From an uncultured Veillonella sp. (GTDB lineage: Bacteria > Bacillota > Negativicutes > Veillonellales > Veillonellaceae), in the NCBI GenBank assembly GCA_900552715.1, contig USAV01000020.1:1-22275 (forward strand): a stretch of DNA of 22,275 bases. Reading direction: 5' to 3'. The notes under the pieces are model-generated. The model searched no databases and was not told the DNA's origin. It saw nothing but the letters and a program-made list of their open reading frames with translations. Shown here in pieces: positions 15,879-22,275 of the stretch. The translations under genes were made by a program, and so were the position numbers. Each line of letters opens with the position of its first letter. Positions within the stretch are counted from its first letter, which is position 1.

Positions 15879-16726
15879 TAACGTTCTACAATATTATATA
15901 CATCCCGGCGGGAAACGTTAAAACGTTTTGCCACCTGGCGAATTGCTTCTTTCTTAGGTATCCCTGTATCTACAAGGGCTTGTACAGCATCTACATACGA
16001 TACTGGTTCACCCGAAACTTCACTAGTATCGGACTCAATCGTATCAGCGCCACCTACGATGAGAACAAATTCCCCTTTATAGGTGAGCTGATCCAAATCA
16101 TTTACAAGGTTTTCCAAATCGGTGCGCACAAAGGTTTCAAACTTCTTCGTCAATTCCCTTGCCACCGTTATGGATCGATTCCCAAAGGCTTCATACATAT
16201 CTTGTAAGACCTCTTGCAATCGGTGGGGTGCTTCATAAAACATCAAGGTCCCCGTTACTTGTGAAAGTCGTTGTAATTCTTCAACTCGATGTTTACCCCG
16301 CTTCGGTAAGAAACCTGCAAAAGTAAAGGATTTAGTATCTAAGCCAGATGCAATGAGTGCGGTCAGTGCCGCATTAGCACCAGGCAATGGTACTACCGTT
16401 ATGTCTTTTTCAATAGCCTTCGTTACTAGGTCAGCCCCTGGATCAGATATAGCAGGCATACCCGCATCACTAACGCAAGCAATGGACTGGCCTTCTAATA
16501 AAAGCTCCATAATATAAGTACCCTTTTCTTCCTTATTATGTTCATGATACGAAATCAAAGGCTTCTTAATATCAAAATGTTTTAATAATATACCTGTATG
16601 ACGCGTATCTTCGGCAGCGATAGCATCTACTTCGCCCAAGATACGAACTGCGCGATACGTCATATCTTCTAAATTACCAATCGGGGTAGGCACCAAGTAT
16701 AAGGTGCCCCATTCGTTATCGTTCAT
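15878..16726 (-). CDS. rsmI: 16S rRNA (cytidine1402-2'-O)-methyltransferase
   Basis: RsmI adds the 2'-O-methyl group to C1402 in the decoding centre of 16S rRNA, using SAM. It belongs to the tetrapyrrole-methylase fold. Visible motifs are LVPTPIGNLED near the N-terminus, AAEDTRHT, PLPGANAALTALIASG, FAGFLPKRGKHR and YEAPHRL. A helical C-terminus with a helix-turn-helix-like pattern follows (VAKRFNVSRRDVYNIV). I chose the ATG at 16724-16726, giving 282 residues. The family homology begins there and AAGGAGGTG lies upstream, although the spacer is long at about 10-12 bases. An in-frame ATG at 16766-16768 would add 14 residues without a binding site. It overlaps the upstream methyltransferase gene by 11 bases. 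Confidence 0.94.
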   Translation of the reverse strand: MNDNEWGTLYLVPTPIGNLEDMTYRAVRILGEVDAIAAEDTRHTGILLKHFDIKKPLISYHEHNKEEKGTYIMELLLEGQSIACVSDAGMPAISDPGADLVTKAIEKDITVVPLPGANAALTALIASGLDTKSFTFAGFLPKRGKHRVEELQRLSQVTGTLMFYEAPHRLQEVLQDMYEAFGNRSITVARELTKKFETFVRTDLENLVNDLDQLTYKGEFVLIVGGADTIESDTSEVSGEPVSYVDAVQALVDTGIPKKEAIRQVAKRFNVSRRDVYNIVER

Positions 16727-17441
16727 ACCAAGAGGACACCTCCTTTGTGTACACATTTGGTTTCTCATAAACGATGAGTGGTGGTTCTAATACAAGGCCA
16801 GCTTTACCTTGATAGAGAGCCTCTATTAATACGAGTTTCGCCGGTTTATCTACCAAGCCGTGGATAAACCGAATGCGCTTAGCTTGAAAGTTAGCGGCTT
16901 CCAGTTCATGTAGCACATATTGGAGGCGACTAGCACTATAAATCATCCACAAGCGCCCCTTGCACTTAATAAAGGACTGTACAGCCTTCAAAACATCTTC
17001 TAAGGTTGTATGTTCATCATGAAGTGCTACAGTCCGCTCTTCAGATGTAGGCTTTGCACCGCTTTCACAGTCATAAAAAGGGGGATTTACAATAACGCCG
17101 TCAAAGGGCTTATCTTGGATATCTCGATACGACATATGGCGATAATCGCCGCACAACATAGATACTGTACGACCTTTGTCATTATGTTCTACACTGCGCT
17201 GAGCTAACTTGATAAGGGTTTCGTTAATATCAATACCCGTTATATGACCCGCTCCTAGGGATGTGCCTATAAGTGGCATAACACCTGTTCCCGTGCCAAG
17301 GTCAACATAGGATTTACGACCATTGAAACGGCAAAAGTGAATGAGTGCAATGGCATCAAAGGAAAAGCGAAACATATCCGTCCGTTGATAAATTTGTAAG
17401 CCATCGATAATTAAATCATCAAGTCGTTCTTGATCATTCAT
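16716..17441 (-). CDS. TrmN6-type tRNA1(Val) (adenine37-N6)-methyltransferase family protein
   Basis: This is a SAM-dependent methyltransferase of the YfiC/TrmN6 and B. subtilis YabB group, which methylates N6 of adenine in tRNA or related substrates. The 241-residue protein has the family start LDDLIIDGLQIYQ, the SAM motif VDLGTGTGVMPL (46-57) and the N6-adenine catalytic motif NPPF at 119-122. The substrate is inferred from the E. coli family member and is not certain here. The ATG lies inside the end of ricT (8-base overlap), and the gene overlaps rsmI. The order ricT - yabB - rsmI matches Bacillus. Confidence 0.85.
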   Translation of the reverse strand: MNDQERLDDLIIDGLQIYQRTDMFRFSFDAIALIHFCRFNGRKSYVDLGTGTGVMPLIGTSLGAGHITGIDINETLIKLAQRSVEHNDKGRTVSMLCGDYRHMSYRDIQDKPFDGVIVNPPFYDCESGAKPTSEERTVALHDEHTTLEDVLKAVQSFIKCKGRLWMIYSASRLQYVLHELEAANFQAKRIRFIHGLVDKPAKLVLIEALYQGKAGLVLEPPLIVYEKPNVYTKEVSSWYER

Positions 17442-18279
17442 CAGGCAATGCCACCTCGGACCATTTCAAATCGATAGTACGGCCTGCTTCGAGCTGTACC
17501 TTCACTGTATGTTTATGGTGATTTACCTTTAAGACCTTACCAATACCTTCATCGGTAACGACCTCTTTACCAATCCCAGGAGGTGCTACATCTTGAGGAG
17601 CTTGAGGTCGTTCCTTCTTAACATATAGGTCGCCACCCTTTTTATATAAATCATCTTCATAGTTAAGGCAGCACATCAAGCGACCACATACACCAGAAAT
17701 TTTCGTAGGATTTAGGCTCAAATTTTGATCCTTAGCCATGCGAATAGAAACTGGTGTGAAATCACCTAAGAAATTAGAACAGCATAACGGTCGACCACAA
17801 GCGCCGATACCATTTAGAACCTTAGCCTCATCTCGAACGCCTACTTGGCGTAACTCAATACGTGTTCTAAATACGGTGGCTAAATCCTTAACAAGCTCAC
17901 GGAAGTCGATACGACCATCCGCTGTAAAGAAGAATATAATTTTATTCATATCAAATGTGTATTCCACATTGATAAGTTTCATAGGTAACTTACGTTTACC
18001 AATTTTTTCGAGACAAATTTCAAAGGCTTTTTCTTCCCGTTCTTTATTCTTCTCGATTTGTTTTAAATCTTTTGGTGTTGCCTTTCTAATAACAGGCTTA
18101 ACAGGAGCTACAACAGTGTCTTCAAAGACCTCTTTAGGTCCGATCACAACAGTACCGTATTCGACGCCACGTGCCGTCTCAACGATAACCCCATCACCAA
18201 CGGATAGTTCTAATTGTTCAGGCAGAAAATAGTAAATCTTCCCTGCCTTTTTAAAGCGTACGCCAACTATGGTTAGCAT
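17434..18279 (-). CDS. ricT: PSP1-domain protein RicT (YaaT)
   Basis: In B. subtilis RicT (YaaT) joins RicA and RicF in an iron-sulfur Y-complex that helps RNase Y mature mRNAs and affects phosphorelay signalling. The 281-residue protein has the PSP1 domain with the cysteine signature GACGRPLCC (C161, C166, C167) and SGVCGRLMCCLNYE (C198, C203, C204). The ATG directly follows the holB stop codon, with GGAGGA encoded in the last holB codons. The holB-yaaT pairing is conserved across Firmicutes. RicA and RicF genes are not in this window, so the complex is inferred. Confidence 0.9.
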   Translation of the reverse strand: MLTIVGVRFKKAGKIYYFLPEQLELSVGDGVIVETARGVEYGTVVIGPKEVFEDTVVAPVKPVIRKATPKDLKQIEKNKEREEKAFEICLEKIGKRKLPMKLINVEYTFDMNKIIFFFTADGRIDFRELVKDLATVFRTRIELRQVGVRDEAKVLNGIGACGRPLCCSNFLGDFTPVSIRMAKDQNLSLNPTKISGVCGRLMCCLNYEDDLYKKGGDLYVKKERPQAPQDVAPPGIGKEVVTDEGIGKVLKVNHHKHTVKVQLEAGRTIDLKWSEVALPDE

Positions 18280-19320
18280 TTAGTCCTCCTCCCGAGCATC
18301 ATGAAGGGCGATACAAAGACCGTCCACCACGAGAGCGGTTTTTATATGTAAACGCAAAGCCCGTTCTGCTTGCAATGTTTCGGTAATAACCTTAGCCAAT
18401 GCTTGCATAGACCAGCGCGGTAATAATCGTAATAATTGAGTTTTGTACATAGGTACTTGTAATTGTCCATCTTGTGCACCCATCTTAAGAGCCATCATAT
18501 CTCTACTTACAAGGCGCAACCAGTGCATCAACTCTGTTAGGCTTTCACGAGGCAAATTTTCACAAGCTAAGGAAATCATAGAAAACCATCGCGTTTCAAA
18601 GGCAAGGGTGTCCATTACCTTAACAGCTAACTCAAGCATTTCAATGCGACCTTGCGTAGCCAATTTTTCTACTAACTGCGGATTACCATGACCGGCTAAT
18701 AAAGCTTGTTCAATATCACCTGTGATGCCACGCTCTACGAGGGCTGTGCGAATTGTATCTACATCAACACTGTTAAAGCCTACGCCCATACATCTTGAAA
18801 TGATGGTTGGTAATACAGTATTAATCTTGTTCGTAATAATAATGAAATATACCTGCTCAGGCGGTTCTTCAATAGTTTTTAGCATAGCATTTGCCATGAC
18901 TGCATTGGCCGTGTGAAAGTCCTCCACAATGACAACACGGTTACCATTACCCGCTACTGACAGATGATCTTGCAATAATGAATACCACTGCTCTACCTTT
19001 AGTGTCGTCTTCATAGGGCGAATCCAAAAGGCATCCCCCTTATCCATATAGATAGGTAAGCCTTCTGCTTCGATGCGTTTCTCCGTCTCACCATTGGCAA
19101 GACGTGCTTCCTTTACATCTGCTAAATACGCTTCTCCCTTTGGTTGAGAAAATACTTGGCGCCCCAACAATAGAGATGCAAGACCTATGGCCATATCAAG
19201 CTTGCCAAGACCTGCTTCACCATAAAACAAAAGGCTATGCGGTAATGCATTGCGACTTACAAGTTCCGATAGGTGTGCCTTGATCGAATCTTGACCAATT
19301 ATAGAATCAAAATATGTCAT
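18280..19320 (-). CDS. holB: DNA polymerase III delta' subunit (clamp loader)
   Basis: Delta' is part of the clamp loader that opens the beta clamp and places it on DNA. The AAA+ domain has a P-loop-like GEAGLGKL at 34-41, VEDFHTAN in place of the usual acidic Walker B segment, KTIEEPP and the sensor/arginine-finger SRC motif at 175-177. The C-terminus is the helical collar domain. The zinc-binding cysteine module normally found after the P-loop is absent. Residues 55-95 there contain no cysteine. I chose the ATG at 19318-19320 (346 residues) because AGGAGG lies just upstream. A TTG at 19333-19335 would place that site inside the gene. It abuts ricT. Confidence 0.88.
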   Translation of the reverse strand: MTYFDSIIGQDSIKAHLSELVSRNALPHSLLFYGEAGLGKLDMAIGLASLLLGRQVFSQPKGEAYLADVKEARLANGETEKRIEAEGLPIYMDKGDAFWIRPMKTTLKVEQWYSLLQDHLSVAGNGNRVVIVEDFHTANAVMANAMLKTIEEPPEQVYFIIITNKINTVLPTIISRCMGVGFNSVDVDTIRTALVERGITGDIEQALLAGHGNPQLVEKLATQGRIEMLELAVKVMDTLAFETRWFSMISLACENLPRESLTELMHWLRLVSRDMMALKMGAQDGQLQVPMYKTQLLRLLPRWSMQALAKVITETLQAERALRLHIKTALVVDGLCIALHDAREED

Positions 19321-19353
19321 AGCTCCTCCTATCAATACATGCTCAATATTAAT

Positions 19354-19359
19354 ATTATA
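19354..19359 (-). promoter_or_regulatory. Candidate -10 of the holB operon promoter
   Basis: A perfect TATAAT on the - strand lies 34 bases before the holB start codon, directly behind the T-run of the tmk terminator. The matching -35 (TTTTAA or TTTAAA) would fall within the terminator loop and is weak. It could drive holB-ricT-trmN6-rsmI-metG-tatD. Confidence 0.45.
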
Positions 19360-19363
19360 TAAG

Positions 19364-19390
19364 AAAAAGGCGACTTTTAAAAGAGTCGCC
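19364..19390 (-). terminator. Intrinsic terminator after tmk
   Basis: On the - strand GGCGACT pairs with AGTCGCC around an 8-base loop, followed by five T's. It lies just past the tmk stop codon at 19396. Confidence 0.83.
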
Positions 19391-19395
19391 CTATC

Positions 19396-20082
19396 CTAAG
19401 GTAGTAGATTTACTACTGCTTGATATACATCGTTATGAATATCTTCTATGGTACGTAACCCATATTGACCAGCACCATCTTTAATAGCACATGGAATACG
19501 GTGCCATTGATAGCGTTCTACTAGCTCTTCATAAGCATCGTGAACAGCTACTAAATACTGATGATTTCCTTCATGAATATCCCCTGTATTACCTCCTGTT
19601 TTACCAGTGCGCTCTGCCATAAGGGCTTCACTCACTTCAAGAGGCATATCTAAGAGACATACTGCATCAGGTGTAGGCAAACCAAATTTATTAAACTCAA
19701 AGTCTTCAAGCCAATCTAAAAATGCAGTACGTTCCTTCTGATCGTCGTATTTTACCATTTGGTGCACCATATTAGATGTCGTATAACGATCTGCAATGAT
19801 GATGCCCCCATTTTTATAGAACTGTTCCCAATCAGTTCTAAAGGAAGCAAAGCGATCGATAGCGTACATGGAGCTTGCCACATAAGGATTTACATCATGC
19901 ACATCTTTGCCAAATTCTCCAGCTAGATACATTTTTATAGGCATAGCAGCACCGCTATCATAATTCGGAAAGCTTACAGATTTAACTGCATGACCTTCCT
20001 TGGTTAATCGCTCTACTAATAGTTTAGTTTGTGTAGCCTTACCGCTGCCATCTCCACCTTCTAGTATGATTAAAGTCCCCAT
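19396..20082 (-). CDS. tmk: Thymidylate kinase
   Basis: Tmk phosphorylates dTMP to dTDP with ATP, an essential step in dTTP supply. The 228-residue protein starts MGTLIILEGGDGSGKATQTK with the P-loop at 9-16. It has the dTMP-binding FPNYDSGAAMPIK, the DRYTTSN motif and a lid-type segment AERTGKTGGNT. It is slightly longer than the roughly 210-residue E. coli form. I chose the ATG at 20080-20082 because AGGAG sits 5 bases upstream and the family starts there. A TTG at 20101-20103 would add seven unlikely residues. It begins 2 bases after the stop codon of the decarboxylase gene. The next gene, holB, follows after a terminator. Confidence 0.94.
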   Translation of the reverse strand: MGTLIILEGGDGSGKATQTKLLVERLTKEGHAVKSVSFPNYDSGAAMPIKMYLAGEFGKDVHDVNPYVASSMYAIDRFASFRTDWEQFYKNGGIIIADRYTTSNMVHQMVKYDDQKERTAFLDWLEDFEFNKFGLPTPDAVCLLDMPLEVSEALMAERTGKTGGNTGDIHEGNHQYLVAVHDAYEELVERYQWHRIPCAIKDGAGQYGLRTIEDIHNDVYQAVVNLLP

Positions 20083-20084
20083 AA

Positions 20085-21566
20085 TTACTCCTGTAACACC
20101 CAAATTGTTTCCAATGTCATATCATCGGCCCCATTCGGTACATAACCTAGAGCCTTACGATTCTCTATATATTGTAACACAGACTCACTAATCACTTCAC
20201 CTACTGCTACACAAGGAATCCCTGGAGGATAATAAGCAATTGTCTCTCCTGCTATACGATGAAGTGCGTCTTGTAACCGTACTTGCTCTCGATTAGCATA
20301 CATAGCATTACGAGGCGTTACACGTACAATAGGCTCAGGCAATACTACTGAATGTTTGCTAAGATTTTGCAAATTCTCATCCGGTGTCTTATTTGATTCA
20401 TAAGATGTACTTAACACCGTATCGCTAATAGCTTGTACTGCTTGAATAAGAGCCGTTATTGATTCTTTTGTATCGCCAATGGTAATGAGTACTAGCACAT
20501 GATGAGCTTGTACTAACTCCACCTCAATACGATGGTCTCGTAACATCCGTTCAAATGCAACACCTGTAAGACCTAGTTCTTTAGCATCGATGAGTACCTT
20601 GGTACAGTCATAGTTTACCACTCGATCTTCTATGTCTCTGTATTCCATAGTAGTAATACCAGAAATCTTATGTAATTCACTACGTAAATATAAGCTCAAT
20701 TCCACGGTTCGACGAATTAGGTCTTCACCTACTGTAGCCAATTGATGGCGAGCCATATCTAAGGATGCCAAAAAGATATAATTTGGGCTCGTACTTTGTA
20801 ACATTTGATGCATTTGTGTAATGCGGCGTTTATTAATTCTTTCACCTTGCCCTAATAACCAAGATGTTTGTGTTAATGAGCCTACCGATTTATGCGTACT
20901 CTGTGCCACTAAGTCTGCACCTGCTGCAATGGCCTCGATAGGTAAATTTTTTGAAAATGGTAAATGTGGGCCGTGCGCTTCATCAACAAGAACAATCATG
21001 CCTCGTTTATGCGCTTCTTTCACAATATTTACAATATCGACACCTACACCATAATAATTTGGATACACTAAGAGAATCGCCTTAGCTTCTGGATTTGCAT
21101 CCATGATTTTAACAGCATCGTCCAACGATACACCTAAGGGAATGCCCCAGCGCTCATCGAATTGGCAATCCATATAGACCGGTTTAGCACCAGATAACAC
21201 AAGTCCACTAATAACTGAACGATGTGCTTCTCGAGGAATGATAATGGTTTCATCAGGACCTACAGTGCCCATAATCATCGCTTCAATTAAAGCAGTAGTA
21301 CCATTAATGGAGAACCAACAATGATCAGCTCCATATAACTCAGCTGTTAAGTCCTGAGCCTCTTTTAATTCTCCTTCCGGTTCATGTAAATCATCTAAGG
21401 CATACATAACACCTAGGTCATATGGTAGTGCTGGTCCCATCCAGTCTTTTAGTAGTTGAGGTGCTTCTACACCAATCTTATGGCCTGGTGTATGAAAAGG
21501 CACAAAATGTTGTTTTTTATATGATTCTAAGGCCTCTACAAAAGGCATTCTTTCTTGATTACTCAT
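20085..21566 (-). CDS. Orn/Lys/Arg decarboxylase family protein (YaaO/SpeA-like, PLP-dependent)
   Basis: This is a predicted PLP-dependent amino acid decarboxylase that makes a polyamine precursor from arginine, lysine or ornithine. The substrate cannot be told from sequence. The 493-residue protein has the short form without the N-terminal wing domain of E. coli inducible enzymes. Visible motifs are FHTPGHK near residue 24, the fold-type I aspartate and histidine D195 and H198 in VDEAHGPH, and the PLP-binding K226 in STHKSVGS. The C-terminal domain has YYPPGIPC. The ATG has GAGG 5 bases upstream. The order decarboxylase - tmk - holB matches B. subtilis yaaO - tmk - holB. A terminator-like hairpin fills the gap to pth. 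Confidence 0.88.
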   Translation of the reverse strand: MSNQERMPFVEALESYKKQHFVPFHTPGHKIGVEAPQLLKDWMGPALPYDLGVMYALDDLHEPEGELKEAQDLTAELYGADHCWFSINGTTALIEAMIMGTVGPDETIIIPREAHRSVISGLVLSGAKPVYMDCQFDERWGIPLGVSLDDAVKIMDANPEAKAILLVYPNYYGVGVDIVNIVKEAHKRGMIVLVDEAHGPHLPFSKNLPIEAIAAGADLVAQSTHKSVGSLTQTSWLLGQGERINKRRITQMHQMLQSTSPNYIFLASLDMARHQLATVGEDLIRRTVELSLYLRSELHKISGITTMEYRDIEDRVVNYDCTKVLIDAKELGLTGVAFERMLRDHRIEVELVQAHHVLVLITIGDTKESITALIQAVQAISDTVLSTSYESNKTPDENLQNLSKHSVVLPEPIVRVTPRNAMYANREQVRLQDALHRIAGETIAYYPPGIPCVAVGEVISESVLQYIENRKALGYVPNGADDMTLETIWVLQE

Positions 21567-21577
21567 ATATACCTCGT

Positions 21578-21610
21578 AAAAAAGGCATGAATCTCAATGA
21601 GACTCATGCC
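21578..21610 (-). terminator. Terminator-like hairpin between pth and the decarboxylase gene
   Basis: On the - strand GGCATGAGTCTC pairs with GAGATTCATGCC (one G-T pair) around a 3-base loop, followed by six T's. The T-run ends 11 bases before the decarboxylase start codon, just ahead of its GAGG. It can terminate the prs-pth transcript or act as an attenuator for decarboxylase-tmk. Confidence 0.8.
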
Positions 21611-21624
21611 CTTATGCATGTTAT

Positions 21625-22203
21625 TTATCGCTGTGGACGACGCTTAGGATTGAATTGATTCATCCCTTTATCGATGCCCACCTCTAAAGTACCTAAGACT
21701 GCTTTCACAGTATCCTTGATACCTTTTTGTACCTTCTCTTGTGATTCTTCACTAAATGGTGCTAACACATGATCAATGACAGTCCATTGTGGCAACGGAC
21801 GGCCAATGCCTACGCGGAAACGTGGAAAGTTTTCTGTGCCTATATGGGAGATTAAAGATTTAATCCCATTATGACCACCAGAACTACCATTTGGTCGAAT
21901 ACGTAATTTGCCTACCGGTAAATCCATATCATCATAAATGCAATACACGTCAGATGGGTCAATCTTATAATACCGCATCAACGGACCTACAGATTCACCA
22001 CTGGCATTCATAAATGTTTGTGGCTTTACAAGCAATACCTTCTCACCATCTACAGTAATACTGCACACCTCTGCACGTTGTTCCTCTTTCCAAGGCGTGT
22101 GAGGTACGCTATCGGCAATGGCATCGATAACCATAAATCCAATATTATGTTTTGTCGCTTCATATTGCTTGCCTGGATTACCAAGGCCTACTACTAATTT
22201 CAA
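21625..22203 (-). CDS. pth: Peptidyl-tRNA hydrolase
   Basis: Pth cleaves peptidyl-tRNA released from stalled ribosomes so that the tRNA can be reused. The 192-residue protein has VGLGNPG near the start with N9 and H19 (equivalent to the E. coli catalytic N10 and H20), FMNASG with N66, YDDMDLP with D91, and GSSGGHNGIKSLI. The start codon is TTG at 22201-22203, read on the - strand. The family always begins at this point, and AGGTGA lies only 3 bases upstream. No in-frame ATG is near. It follows prs by 10 bases, so they form one transcript. The prs-(ctc)-pth order is common in Firmicutes; ctc is absent here. Confidence 0.95.
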   Translation of the reverse strand: MKLVVGLGNPGKQYEATKHNIGFMVIDAIADSVPHTPWKEEQRAEVCSITVDGEKVLLVKPQTFMNASGESVGPLMRYYKIDPSDVYCIYDDMDLPVGKLRIRPNGSSGGHNGIKSLISHIGTENFPRFRVGIGRPLPQWTVIDHVLAPFSEESQEKVQKGIKDTVKAVLGTLEVGIDKGMNQFNPKRRPQR

Positions 22204-22213
22204 GAATCACCTA

Positions 22214-22275
22214 TTATTTATCAAATAAATTACTTACTGAAACTTCATGAAAGATACGCATAATTGCTTCGCCCA
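22214..22275 (-). CDS. prs: Ribose-phosphate pyrophosphokinase, C-terminal fragment cut by the window edge
   Basis: Only the last 19 codons and stop are visible. They read GEAIMRIFHEVSVSNLFDK, which matches the typical end of Prs proteins (a pattern like EAIxRIxxxxSVSxLF). Prs makes PRPP from ribose-5-phosphate and ATP for nucleotide, histidine and tryptophan synthesis. Its place directly before pth supports the call. The fragment is partial because the window ends, not because the gene is broken. Confidence 0.8.
   Translation of the reverse strand, partial: GEAIMRIFHEVSVSNLFDK

Noticed and set aside
15833..16207. Open frame of 124 codons on the + strand, antisense to rsmI
   Set aside because: It overlaps the start of metG and most of rsmI, has no recognisable domain, and sits opposite a well-supported conserved gene.
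17738..18232. Open frame of 164 codons on the + strand, antisense to ricT
   Set aside because: It lies wholly inside ricT, which has clear PSP1 motifs. The antisense product is rich in Ser/Thr/Arg and shows no recognisable domain or ribosome binding site.

Overview
The window looks like chromosomal DNA from a low-GC member of the Negativicutes, most likely Veillonella or a close relative. This is an inference. It rests on AT-rich DNA with strong AGGAGG-type ribosome binding sites, on protein sequences of Firmicutes type, and on a gene order that follows the origin-proximal block of Bacillus subtilis. No rRNA, tRNA or CRISPR array was seen. I found no clearly new biological system. The window is mostly housekeeping genes with three inserted features: an insertion sequence, a methionine module and a polyphosphate module.

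Layout, left to right. An IS256-superfamily element of the IS1249 type (about 1-1193, + strand) sits next to the terminator of rnmV-rsmA (- strand). A + strand methionine block follows: a LysR-type regulator, a long compound terminator hairpin, an AT-rich region with candidate operators, a short MetE-like methionine synthase, and a fused methionine sulfoxide reductase MsrAB coupled to it. From 6301 onward every gene is on the - strand: a YabE-like secreted protein with a 3D domain, the overlapping operon ppx - ppx-like - ppk1 (transcribed from 12924 to 7705), tatD, metG, rsmI, a TrmN6-type methyltransferase, ricT/yaaT, holB, tmk, an Orn/Lys/Arg decarboxylase family gene (yaaO-like), pth, and the last 19 codons of prs at the right edge.

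Read in transcription order on the - strand, prs - pth - decarboxylase - tmk - holB - ricT - yabB-like - rsmI - metG - tatD - yabE-like - rnmV - rsmA follows the B. subtilis order closely. The polyphosphate operon is placed between tatD and the yabE-like gene. The methionine block is placed between the yabE-like gene and rnmV. The block from prs to tatD serves nucleotide supply, the replication clamp loader, tRNA and rRNA modification and Met-tRNA charging. Many of its genes overlap or abut, so translational coupling is likely.

Points worth a second look: a ppx paralogue that has lost most sugar-kinase-fold and HD motifs while staying in the ppx-ppk operon; a palindrome resembling the streptococcal MET-box upstream of the MetE-like gene; a terminator-like hairpin that fills the gap between pth and the decarboxylase-tmk genes and leaves no room for a separate promoter; and a HolB without the usual zinc module.
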